From assembly GCA_041879295.1 (NCBI GenBank), contig CP047152.1, positions 3,849,501-3,913,500 on the forward strand: a stretch of 64,000 nt of DNA. The letters are read 5' to 3'. The position numbers and the translations under genes were made by a program. The notes under the pieces are model-generated. The model was not told where the DNA came from, searched no databases, and was given only the letters and a program-made list of their open reading frames with translations. Positions 56,970-64,000 of the stretch are shown one piece after another. This stretch comes from Pseudomonas putida. Its GTDB lineage: Bacteria > Pseudomonadota > Gammaproteobacteria > Pseudomonadales > Pseudomonadaceae. Position 1 is the first letter of the stretch. The number at the start of each line of letters is the position of its first letter.

Positions 56970-58318
56970 TGCGCCGGATTTCCCTCGGCAGCCGCCTGGC
57001 CCTGCTGTTCGCCGCCTGCACCGCCACCGTCTCGCTGGGCGCCGGCCTGTTATTCAGCCGGGCCAGCGCGCAGCACTTCATCGAGCTCGACCAACAACTG
57101 CTGGACTCGCGCCTGTCATTGTTCCGTACGCAACTGGCTGGCGTCAGCACGGCTGATGAGCTTCTGGCTCGCCTGCCTGCCCTGCACGATGAACTGAGCC
57201 ACCAGGCCGACCTGGCCCTGCGTATCAGCGCCAGCAATGGCGCCACCTGGTTCGAAAGCCGCAGCGGGCTGCCGCAAGCAGCACTGAACACCGGGCTGAC
57301 CACCCTGCATACACAAGGCATCGACTACCGCAGCCTGTCCGTACCCCTGACGCCGGGCACCATGCAGTCGCCGCAACTGACCCTGTACCTCGACATCACC
57401 CACCATCAGCACTTCCTCCAAGGCATGCAACGGCTGATCTGGCTGACGGTCGGCCTGTCGGCGCTAACCACCGCACTACTGGGTGCCTGGGCCGCCCGCA
57501 GCGGCCTGCGCCCATTGCGGCAGATGGGCCAGGTGGCCGCCAGCGTGTCAGCGCGCTCCCTCACCACCCGTCTGCCGGTGGCGCAGATGCCCGAAGAACT
57601 GGCCGAGCTGGCCAGCAGCATGAACGCGATGCTGCAGCGCCTGGACGATGCCTTCCAGCGCCTGTCAGCGTTTTCGGCCGATATCGCCCACGAGTTACGT
57701 ACGCCGCTGTCCAACCTGCTGACCCACACCCAGGTCACCCTCACCCGCCCACGCAGCCTCGAAGAATACCGCGAGGCGCTGCATGGCAATCTGGAAGAGC
57801 TGCAATGGATGGCGCAGATGATCAACGACATGCTGTTTCTGGCCAAGGCCGACCACGGCCTGCTGGTACCGGGGCACGCGCCTTTGGCGCTGCATGACGA
57901 GGTGGATGCGCTGCTGGAATACTACGCGCCACTGGCCGAAGACAGCGACGTGCAGATGCTGCGCGAGGGTGAAGCCGTGCTGCTGGGTGACCAGCACATG
58001 CTGCGCCGGGCGCTGTCCAACCTGCTGGACAACGCCATGCGCTTCACCCCGGCAGGAGGACAGATAAAGGTGACCCTGGGGCCGGGGCCGACGATCAACG
58101 TGGCCAATACCGGGCTGGCTATCGACCCGACGGCGCTACCACGGCTGTTCGACCGGTTTTACCGGGTGGACCCGGCTCGGCGGGAAGGCTGCAGCGAGCA
58201 TGCGGGGCTGGGCCTGGCGATTACCCGGTCGATCGTGCAGGCCCATGGCGGATGCATACGGGCGGAGTGCGACGGTGGGTGGACCCGATTCGTGATCGAC
58301 TTCACTCAAGCTCGGTAA
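56966..58318 (+). CDS. cinS: Copper-sensing histidine kinase CinS
   Basis: A 450-residue membrane kinase: helices at about 12-30 and 155-175 around a periplasmic sensor loop, HAMP ('[19 protein letters not shown]'), HisKA with the phospho-His in '[14 protein letters not shown]' and HATPase boxes '[13 protein letters not shown]' and 'HAGLGLAI'. Starting at GTG 56966 (overlap GTGA with cinR), His37 ('SAQHFIE') and His147 ('ITHHQHF') fall at the positions I recall as copper-sensing residues in KT2440 CinS. Both are present here. Confidence 0.92.
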   Translation: MMRRISLGSRLALLFAACTATVSLGAGLLFSRASAQHFIELDQQLLDSRLSLFRTQLAGVSTADELLARLPALHDELSHQADLALRISASNGATWFESRSGLPQAALNTGLTTLHTQGIDYRSLSVPLTPGTMQSPQLTLYLDITHHQHFLQGMQRLIWLTVGLSALTTALLGAWAARSGLRPLRQMGQVAASVSARSLTTRLPVAQMPEELAELASSMNAMLQRLDDAFQRLSAFSADIAHELRTPLSNLLTHTQVTLTRPRSLEEYREALHGNLEELQWMAQMINDMLFLAKADHGLLVPGHAPLALHDEVDALLEYYAPLAEDSDVQMLREGEAVLLGDQHMLRRALSNLLDNAMRFTPAGGQIKVTLGPGPTINVANTGLAIDPTALPRLFDRFYRVDPARREGCSEHAGLGLAITRSIVQAHGGCIRAECDGGWTRFVIDFTQAR

Positions 58319-58319
58319 C

Positions 58320-58343
58320 CCTGGGGCGCTTGACGCCCCCAGG
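58320..58343. terminator. Hairpin between cinS and lolE
   Basis: CCTGGGGCG pairs with CGCCCCCAGG (one bulged C) around CTTGA between the converging cinS and lolE genes. Confidence 0.6.
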
Positions 58344-58357
58344 ATCTCAGGCAAACA

Positions 58358-59599
58358 TCAAACCGCCAGGCCAATCGCCGGCTGCACCTGCGACGCCCGG
58401 TAGGCCGGGTAAATGGTCGCCAGGAAACTCATCACCAGGCCGGCGGTGCAGATGATCGCCACATCCCCCCACTGTAATTGCGACGGCAAGCTGCTGACGA
58501 AATACACATCCGACGTGAAGATGTGCTGCCCGCTCACCCGCTCCAGCCAACCGACAATCTGGCTGACATTGAACGCCGCAATCACGCCCAATACGCCACC
58601 AATCAGCGTGCCGACAATGCCGATCAGGCTGCCCTGGACCATGAACGTGCCCATGATCTGCGCCGGCGTGGCGCCCAAGGTACGCAGGATGGCAATGTCC
58701 GGCCCCTTGTCGTTCACCACCATCACCAGGGTGGCGATGATATTGAACGCCGCCACCGCGATGATCATCATCAGCAGCAGACCGATCATGGTCTTTTCCA
58801 TCTTCATGGCGCTGAACAGGCTGCCCTGGGTATGCGACCAGTCATCGGCGCGGTAGGCGTCGCCAAGCCCGGCGGCAATCGCCTTGGACACCTGCGGAGC
58901 GGCATACAGGTCGTGCAGCTTCAGGCGCACACCTTGCACCTGGCCCGGCGCCCAGCGTTGCATCTCGGCAGCATCAGCGACATGGATATAGGCCTGCGAG
59001 CCATCCAGCTCGGCGCCGACCTTGAAGATGCCGACCACGGTGAGGCGCTGCATGCGCGGGGTGATGCCACCCGGTTCCTTGCTGATTTCCGGCACGATCA
59101 AGGTCAGCTTGTCGCCGGTGTTCAGGCGGAAGCGCCGTGCGGTCAGCTCGCCGATGACCACGCCAAACTCACCTGGCTGCAAGTCCTGCAGGCGGCCCTG
59201 GACAATGTGCTGGCCAACGATGGAAACCTTGCCCTCCTCGGCCGGGTCGATACCCCCCACCTGGATCGGCTGCATGGCGCCCTTGTATGACAGCATGCCT
59301 TCCATCTCGGTAATCGGCGCCACAGCCATCACCGCCGGATTCTTCGTGGCTGCGTCGGCCACCTTGTGCCAATCGTCCAGCGGCTGCACACCCAGGATGG
59401 CGGCATGCGGCACCAGGCCGAGAATGCGCGAGCTCATTTCGCGCTGGAAGCCGTTCATCACCGACAGCACCACGATCATCGCCAGCACGCCCAGCGACAG
59501 GCCGATCATCGAAGTCATCGAGATGAACGAAATGAAGTGGTTGCGACGCTTGGCTCGGGTGTAGCGCGCACCGATAAAGATGGGCAAGGGTCTGAACAT
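58358..59599 (-). CDS. lolE: Lipoprotein-releasing system permease LolE
   Basis: A 413-residue LolC/E-family protein: N-terminal helix, large periplasmic domain, three C-terminal helices and the FtsX-like motif '[17 protein letters not shown]'. With LolC and LolD it releases lipoproteins from the inner membrane. ATG 59599 ('MFRPLPIFIGARYTRA') is chosen over a longer opening at 59647. Its last residues, 'QVQPAIGLAV', differ from the 'QPAEALRYE' end of LolC; see findings. Confidence 0.9.
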   Translation of the reverse strand: MFRPLPIFIGARYTRAKRRNHFISFISMTSMIGLSLGVLAMIVVLSVMNGFQREMSSRILGLVPHAAILGVQPLDDWHKVADAATKNPAVMAVAPITEMEGMLSYKGAMQPIQVGGIDPAEEGKVSIVGQHIVQGRLQDLQPGEFGVVIGELTARRFRLNTGDKLTLIVPEISKEPGGITPRMQRLTVVGIFKVGAELDGSQAYIHVADAAEMQRWAPGQVQGVRLKLHDLYAAPQVSKAIAAGLGDAYRADDWSHTQGSLFSAMKMEKTMIGLLLMMIIAVAAFNIIATLVMVVNDKGPDIAILRTLGATPAQIMGTFMVQGSLIGIVGTLIGGVLGVIAAFNVSQIVGWLERVSGQHIFTSDVYFVSSLPSQLQWGDVAIICTAGLVMSFLATIYPAYRASQVQPAIGLAV

Positions 59600-59659
59600 G
59601 TACGAAATCACCCAATGAAAACAGGAAAACGGGGCAGCACTTGCCACCCCGACAGTCGA

Positions 59660-60343
59660 TCAGATTGCCACCAGGTGGCCATCGTCGAGCTTCAACACGC
59701 GGTCCATCTGCCGCGCCAGGTTGAGGTCGTGGGTGACCACCAGGAATGCCGTGCGCGAGGCACCGGACAGCTCCTGCATCAGCTCCTGGATGCCTTGGGC
59801 GGTATGGTGGTCGAGGTTGCCGGTCGGCTCGTCGAGCATCACCAGGCCGGGGCGGTTGACCAGCGCCCGGGCAATCGCCACGCGCTGGCGCTCACCGCCG
59901 GACAGCTCGGCCGGCTTGTGGTTCAAGCGGTGGCCCAGGCCTACCCGCTTGAGCAGCGCCTCGGCACGCTCCCGGGCCTCGGGGATGGGCGTTCGGCCGA
60001 TCAGCAGCGGCATGCACACGTTCTCGATGGCGGTGAATTCCGGCAGCAGGTGGTGAAACTGGTAGACAAAGCCCAACTCACGGTTGCGCAGCAGGCCACG
60101 GGCACGCTCGCCCAGTGCCGACAGCTCTTCGCCCGCCAGCCATACGCTGCCCTGGGTCGGCCGGTCGAGGCCGCCCAGCAGGTTGAGCAAGGTACTCTTG
60201 CCTGAGCCGGAACTGCCGACGATGGCGACCCGCTCACCGGCTTGCAGCTCCAGGTTGAGCCCGGACAGCACCTGCACCGACTCCGGGCCCTCGTCGTAGG
60301 ACTTGCCCAGGTTGCGGCAACTCAGAACGGCTTTATCACTCAT
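59660..60343 (-). CDS. lolD: Lipoprotein-releasing system ATP-binding protein LolD
   Basis: A 227-residue ABC ATPase: Walker A '[13 protein letters not shown]', signature '[15 protein letters not shown]', Walker B '[12 protein letters not shown]' and the LolD/MacB-type '[11 protein letters not shown]' Q-loop. ATG 60343 gives the usual length; ATG 60358 (overlapping lolC) is an alternative. Middle gene of lolC-lolD-lolE. Confidence 0.94.
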   Translation of the reverse strand: MSDKAVLSCRNLGKSYDEGPESVQVLSGLNLELQAGERVAIVGSSGSGKSTLLNLLGGLDRPTQGSVWLAGEELSALGERARGLLRNRELGFVYQFHHLLPEFTAIENVCMPLLIGRTPIPEARERAEALLKRVGLGHRLNHKPAELSGGERQRVAIARALVNRPGLVMLDEPTGNLDHHTAQGIQELMQELSGASRTAFLVVTHDLNLARQMDRVLKLDDGHLVAI

Positions 60344-60350
60344 GCGCGAC

Positions 60351-61601
60351 TCACTCATAACGTAGCGCCTCTGCAGGCTGGGTGCGGGCCGCACGCCAGG
60401 CCGGATACAGGGTGGCGAAGAAACTCAGGACCAGTGCCGCACCGCAGACCATGTACACGTCCTGGGCCAGGATCTGCGACGGCAGGTAATCGATGAAGTA
60501 CACGTCGGCGTTGAGGAACTTGTGCCCGATCAGTTTCTCGATGCCGGCGATCGCGGCGCTCACGTTCAGCGCCGCGAAGATCCCGACCACGGCGCCGATC
60601 AGGGTACCGATCACCCCGATCACCGTGCCCTGGACCATGAAGATGAGCATGATCTGCCCGGGCGTGGCGCCCAGGGTGCGCAGGATGGCGATGTCGCCGC
60701 GCTTGTCGTTGACCACCATCACCAGGGTGGAAATGATGTTGAACGCTGCCACCGCCACGATCAGCAGCAACAGCAGGCCGATCATGGCCTTTTCCATACG
60801 GATCGCCTGGTACAGGTTGCCGTGGGTACGGGTCCAGTCACGGCTATAGAATTCCTGGTCGCCCAGCTGCTGGGCGATGCTCCAGGCTACGCGCGGCGCC
60901 TGGAACAGGTCGTCGAACTTCAGGCGCAGGCCCTGGACCTGGTCGGGCTTCCAGCGGTGCAGGCGGGACAGGTCGCTGATGTTGGTCAGGCCCAGGTAGC
61001 CGTCGATCTCGCCCGCGCCAACGTGGAAAGTGCCAACCACGGTAAAGCGCTTCATGCGCGGGAACATGCCGGCAGGGGTCACGCTGACCTCGGGGGCGAC
61101 GAAGGTGAGCTTGTCGCCGATGGCAACGCCCAGCTTGGCCGCTGCCTTGTCGCCGATCATGATGCCCCACTCGCCCGGCGCCAACTGGTCCAGGCGGCCT
61201 TGCAGGACGAAGTTGTCAATGATTGACACCTCGCGCTCGCGAGCGGGGTCGATGCCGTTGAGCAGCACCTTCTGCACCTTGCCATCATGGGTCAGCAGGC
61301 CCTGCATCTGGGTGAACGGCGCAACCGCTACCACCTGCGGATTCTGCTTTACTTGTTGGGCAAGGGCCTGCCAGTCGGCAATGGGTTGGCCGCTCTCCAG
61401 CGTGGCATGGGGAATCATGCCCAACACGCGGGTGCGCATCTCGTGATCGAAACCGTTCATCACCGACAGCACCACGATCATCACCACCACGCCCAGGGCG
61501 AGGCCGATCATCGAGGTCAGGGAAATGAACGAGACGAAGTGATTGCGACGTTTGGCACGGGTATAACGCGTGCCGATGAATGCGAAAAGAGGTCTGAACA
61601 T
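60351..61601 (-). CDS. lolC: Lipoprotein-releasing system permease LolC
   Basis: A 416-residue LolC/E-family permease: '[20 protein letters not shown]', periplasmic domain and '[19 protein letters not shown]'; it ends 'QPAEALRYE'. It is the first gene of the operon and clearly paralogous to lolE downstream, sharing the first 70 residues almost exactly. Its stop region overlaps possible lolD starts. Confidence 0.92.
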   Translation of the reverse strand: MFRPLFAFIGTRYTRAKRRNHFVSFISLTSMIGLALGVVVMIVVLSVMNGFDHEMRTRVLGMIPHATLESGQPIADWQALAQQVKQNPQVVAVAPFTQMQGLLTHDGKVQKVLLNGIDPAREREVSIIDNFVLQGRLDQLAPGEWGIMIGDKAAAKLGVAIGDKLTFVAPEVSVTPAGMFPRMKRFTVVGTFHVGAGEIDGYLGLTNISDLSRLHRWKPDQVQGLRLKFDDLFQAPRVAWSIAQQLGDQEFYSRDWTRTHGNLYQAIRMEKAMIGLLLLLIVAVAAFNIISTLVMVVNDKRGDIAILRTLGATPGQIMLIFMVQGTVIGVIGTLIGAVVGIFAALNVSAAIAGIEKLIGHKFLNADVYFIDYLPSQILAQDVYMVCGAALVLSFFATLYPAWRAARTQPAEALRYE

Positions 61602-61694
61602 GTCGGGGCTTGTTCGGATGAAAGGGAACGTCCTTGTGGCGAGGCGCCTACGGCGGCTTTACACTCGGACCACCGCCGCTACCTTGGGTTCGCC

Positions 61695-62279
61695 ATGACG
61701 ACATTAGACGAAGAAGATCGCCGCGAATACTACCGCATCGAAGATCGGATCGCACTTCAAATAAACCCCCTTAGCGCGGCCGAAGCCCTCGAGCCAGATG
61801 TGTTGCAAGATGATTCACCGCTGTTCAACCTGCTCAGCGAACTGCACTTGTCCGACTTCGAGTCGCAACACCTGTTGCGCCAGCTGAGCGACAAGGACCG
61901 CACGCTCGCCGCCTTCCTGCGGGCACAGAACAAGCGCCTCGACTTGCTTAGCGCGGTGGTTGCGCAAACCCTGCTTGGCGAGGTCGGCGAGCCAGTACCG
62001 GTGGTCATTTCCGAAGGCGGCATCGAATCCGTCCAAGCCACACGGATTGACCCGGGTACACGAGTGAAGGTGAAAATGGTGCTGATGCCGCGTGCCCATG
62101 GCCTGCTGCTGCGCGGCAAGGTCAGCCATTGCGACCCACGCCCGGAAGGCGGCTTCGAGGTCGGCACCGAGTTCATCGACATGACCGACGCCCAACGACA
62201 ACTGCTGGCCCGTTACATCCTGCAGCGCCAGCAACAGCAACGGCGCCAGCAGCTGGAACTGAACGACCCTGCCTCCTGA
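61695..62279 (+). CDS. PilZ-domain protein
   Basis: A 194-residue protein with 'EDRREYYRIEDRIAL' at the N-terminus, resembling the PilZ Arg motif, and a C-terminal PilZ-like barrel ('VKVKMVLMPRAHGLLLRGKV', 'GFEVGTEFIDM'). The middle (60-115) is helical. The two motifs are separated by an unusual insertion, so c-di-GMP binding is less sure than for the small PilZ gene. Divergent from lolC. Confidence 0.72.
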   Translation: MTTLDEEDRREYYRIEDRIALQINPLSAAEALEPDVLQDDSPLFNLLSELHLSDFESQHLLRQLSDKDRTLAAFLRAQNKRLDLLSAVVAQTLLGEVGEPVPVVISEGGIESVQATRIDPGTRVKVKMVLMPRAHGLLLRGKVSHCDPRPEGGFEVGTEFIDMTDAQRQLLARYILQRQQQQRRQQLELNDPAS

Positions 62280-62310
62280 GCCAATTTCCCCCTGATTTGA
62301 AGGAACGAAC

Positions 62311-63027
62311 GTGACCCTGATCTACGGCCATCGCGGCGCCAAGGGCGAAGCACCCGAGAACACCCTGAAAAGCTTTCAGCAATGCCTGTCCCATGGCGTG
62401 ACCCGCTGCGAGCTGGACCTGCACCTGTCAGCCGACAACGAACTGATGGTCATCCACGACGCCACCCTCAAGCGCACCACTGGCCGTCGCGGCAAAGTGG
62501 TCGAGCACCCGGCCGCCGACCTGGTCAAGATCGATGCCCGCAAAGGCGGCCCGGGCCATGTGCAGCCCTGCCCGATCCCGAAGCTGGAAGAGCTGTTCGA
62601 AAAATGCCCGTTCGAGCACTGGCAGCTGGAAGTGAAAAGCGCCTCGCGCACCCGCGCGGCCACCACTGTCCTGGCGATCCGTGAACTGGCCCAGCAATAT
62701 GGCTTGCTGGACAAGGTGACCATCACCTCCAGTTCACGCGAGGTACTGGGCGCCGCCCTGGAACTGGTGCCGGACGTGAAACGCGGGCTGGTGGCCGAAT
62801 ACGCCTGGCTCGACCCGCTGAAGGTGGCACATAACTATGGCTGCGAGCTGCTGGCATTGAACTGGACACTGTGCACCCCCGAGCGCCTGCTCAAAGCACA
62901 GGGCCAGGGTTTGCATGTGTCGGTGTGGACGGTCAACGAGCCGGCACTGATGCGCCGGCTGGCTGACTTTGGTGTGGACAGCCTGATTACAGACTTTCCC
63001 GGTTTGGCCAAGACCACCCTCGGGTAG
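62311..63027 (+). CDS. Glycerophosphodiester phosphodiesterase
   Basis: A 238-residue cytoplasmic GDPD: 'YGHRGAKGEAPENTLKSFQ' with the catalytic His-Arg, 'VTRCELDLHLSADNELMVIH' with metal ligands, and 'SVWTVNEPALM'. It releases glycerol-3-phosphate from phospholipid head groups. Start is GTG 62311 after AAGGA. It is 31 bp after the PilZ gene and likely co-transcribed. Confidence 0.92.
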   Translation: MTLIYGHRGAKGEAPENTLKSFQQCLSHGVTRCELDLHLSADNELMVIHDATLKRTTGRRGKVVEHPAADLVKIDARKGGPGHVQPCPIPKLEELFEKCPFEHWQLEVKSASRTRAATTVLAIRELAQQYGLLDKVTITSSSREVLGAALELVPDVKRGLVAEYAWLDPLKVAHNYGCELLALNWTLCTPERLLKAQGQGLHVSVWTVNEPALMRRLADFGVDSLITDFPGLAKTTLG

Positions 63028-63042
63028 GGTTGAAATCGGTCT

Positions 63043-63071
63043 CTCCGACCGGCTCAGGCCACCGGTCGGAG
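63043..63071. terminator. Bidirectional terminator between the GDPD gene and sthA
   Basis: CTCCGACCGG and CCGGTCGGAG form a perfect 10-bp stem around CTCAGGCCA; AAAAAAG follows on the + side (reading as T-tract for sthA approach). Confidence 0.7.
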
Positions 63072-63075
63072 CCGC

Positions 63076-64000
63076 TCAAAAAAGCCGGTTCAGGCCGTCA
63101 TAGGCAGCTACCCGATAGGCTTCGGCCATGGTCGGGTAGTTGAACGTGGTGTTGACGAAGTACTTCAGGTTGTTGTGCTCACCTGGCTGGTTCATGATCG
63201 CCTGGCCAATGTGGACAATTTCCGAAGCCTGATAGCCGAAGCAATGCACACCGAGGATTTCCAGGGTTTCGCGGTGGAACAGGATCTTCAGCATGCCCTG
63301 CGGCTCGCCGGCGATCTGCGCACGCGCCATGCCTTTGAAGAAGGCCTTGCCCACTTCGTACGGCACTTTGGCCTGGGTCAGCTCCTGCTCGTTCTTGCCG
63401 ATCGAGCTGATCTCCGGAATGGTGTAGATACCGGTCGGCACGTCGTTGACGAAGCGCCAGCTGCCATTGTCGACAATGCTGCCAGCGGCCGACCGGCCCT
63501 GGTCATGGGCCGCACTGGCCAGGCTTGGCCAGCCAATCACGTCACCGGCACCGTAGATGTTCGGCACGGCGGTGCGGTAGGCCTCGTCGACCTCGATCTG
63601 GCCGCGGCTATTCACCTTGATACCGATGTTTTCCAGGCCCAGCTTGTCGGTGTTGCCGGTACGGCCGTTGCACCAGAGCAAGGCGTCCGCCTTGATCTTC
63701 TTGCCCGACTTGAGGTGCAGGATCACCCCGTTGTCCAGGCCTTCGACGCGCTCGTAGTCTTCGTTGTGACGCACTGTGATGTTGTTGTTGCTGAAGTGGT
63801 AGCTCAGCGCCTGGGAAATTTCCGAGTCGAGGAAGCTCAGCAGTTGGCCGCGGTTGTCGACCAGCTCGACCAATACGCCTAGGCCACTGAAGATCGAAGC
63901 GTATTCGCAACCGATTACGCCGGCACCGTACACGATCAGCTTGCGCGGGGTATGGCTGAGGCTGAGGATGGTGTCGCTGTCGTAAACCCGCGGATGGTGG
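63076..64000 (-). CDS. sthA: Soluble pyridine nucleotide transhydrogenase, 3' part (partial)
   Basis: The reverse strand is open from the right edge to a stop at 63076, giving about 307 residues of a flavoprotein. It has the NAD-binding loop '[17 protein letters not shown]', the FAD motif '[18 protein letters not shown]' and the C-terminal dimer interface ('[19 protein letters not shown]'). This fits SthA, which equilibrates NADPH and NAD; it is close to the lipoamide-dehydrogenase family but lacks the paired Cys region in view. The start lies beyond the window. Confidence 0.9.
   Translation of the reverse strand, partial: HHPRVYDSDTILSLSHTPRKLIVYGAGVIGCEYASIFSGLGVLVELVDNRGQLLSFLDSEISQALSYHFSNNNITVRHNEDYERVEGLDNGVILHLKSGKKIKADALLWCNGRTGNTDKLGLENIGIKVNSRGQIEVDEAYRTAVPNIYGAGDVIGWPSLASAAHDQGRSAAGSIVDNGSWRFVNDVPTGIYTIPEISSIGKNEQELTQAKVPYEVGKAFFKGMARAQIAGEPQGMLKILFHRETLEILGVHCFGYQASEIVHIGQAIMNQPGEHNNLKYFVNTTFNYPTMAEAYRVAAYDGLNRLF

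Overview
The window is about 64 kb of high-GC chromosomal DNA from a gamma-proteobacterium, almost certainly a member of the Pseudomonas putida group. The evidence is the protein content (PhnWX, CopAB, IutA/IutY, FdsGBAD, Spu polyamine genes, RssB/RssC-like pair, CinAQ-CinRS, LolCDE, SthA), a neighbour order that matches my memory of P. putida KT2440, and paired REP elements of the Pseudomonas type. No rRNA, tRNA, CRISPR array or intact transposon was found.

Layout. 0-3.4 kb: start of an AraC-type regulator, a 141-bp MITE, and a LysR regulator divergent from phnW-phnX (2-aminoethylphosphonate degradation). 3.4-9.5 kb: AI-2E exporter, a U32/YegQ tRNA hydroxylase, and a copper module copA-copB-DUF411-YqaA. 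9.5-17.2 kb: secreted alpha/beta hydrolase, zapE-dinB, a secreted sugar dehydrogenase, and an agmatinase/polyamine-binding-protein operon with a divergent LysR gene. 17.2-21.1 kb: siderophore receptor iutA and iutY, which fuses an ECF sigma factor to a FecR-type anti-sigma domain, with a Fur box. 21.2-24.1 kb: small envelope proteins, miaE, and a universal stress protein behind an Anr/FNR box. 24.2-30.2 kb: NAD-dependent formate dehydrogenase fdsGBA-D and a ProQ-family protein. 30.3-36.4 kb: spu polyamine catabolism genes bracketed by two near-identical XRE-cupin regulators, then a GcvA-like LysR.

36.4-46.3 kb is an accessory segment: SDR, GFA, AraC/GyrI, DMT exporter with TetR, a secreted Gly/His-rich protein, LysE exporter, stand-alone chorismate mutase, two GSTs, a small protein and a LysR regulator. 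It is scattered with relics: an IS110-type 5' end, an IS5-family transposase tail, and two or three decayed tyrosine integrases. One integrase relic abuts dusA, a known insertion target. 46.3-64 kb returns to core genome: dusA, tal, a PhoD-like phosphatase, the rssB-rssC pair, PilZ proteins, mlaA, a degenerate PhnX-like protein, cinAQ and divergent cinRS (copper sensing), lolCDE, a glycerophosphodiesterase and the 3' part of sthA.

How the genes connect. Copper is handled at two loci 50 kb apart whose promoters share a near-identical 23-bp box and an exact 14-bp element in opposite relative orientation, suggesting one regulator (CinR) serves both. Polyamines appear twice (agmatinase/binding protein, spu). 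Four or five tRNA-modification genes (yegQ, miaE, dusA, queF, plus the ProQ RNA chaperone) are scattered through the window, and two of them touch the copper promoters or operon.
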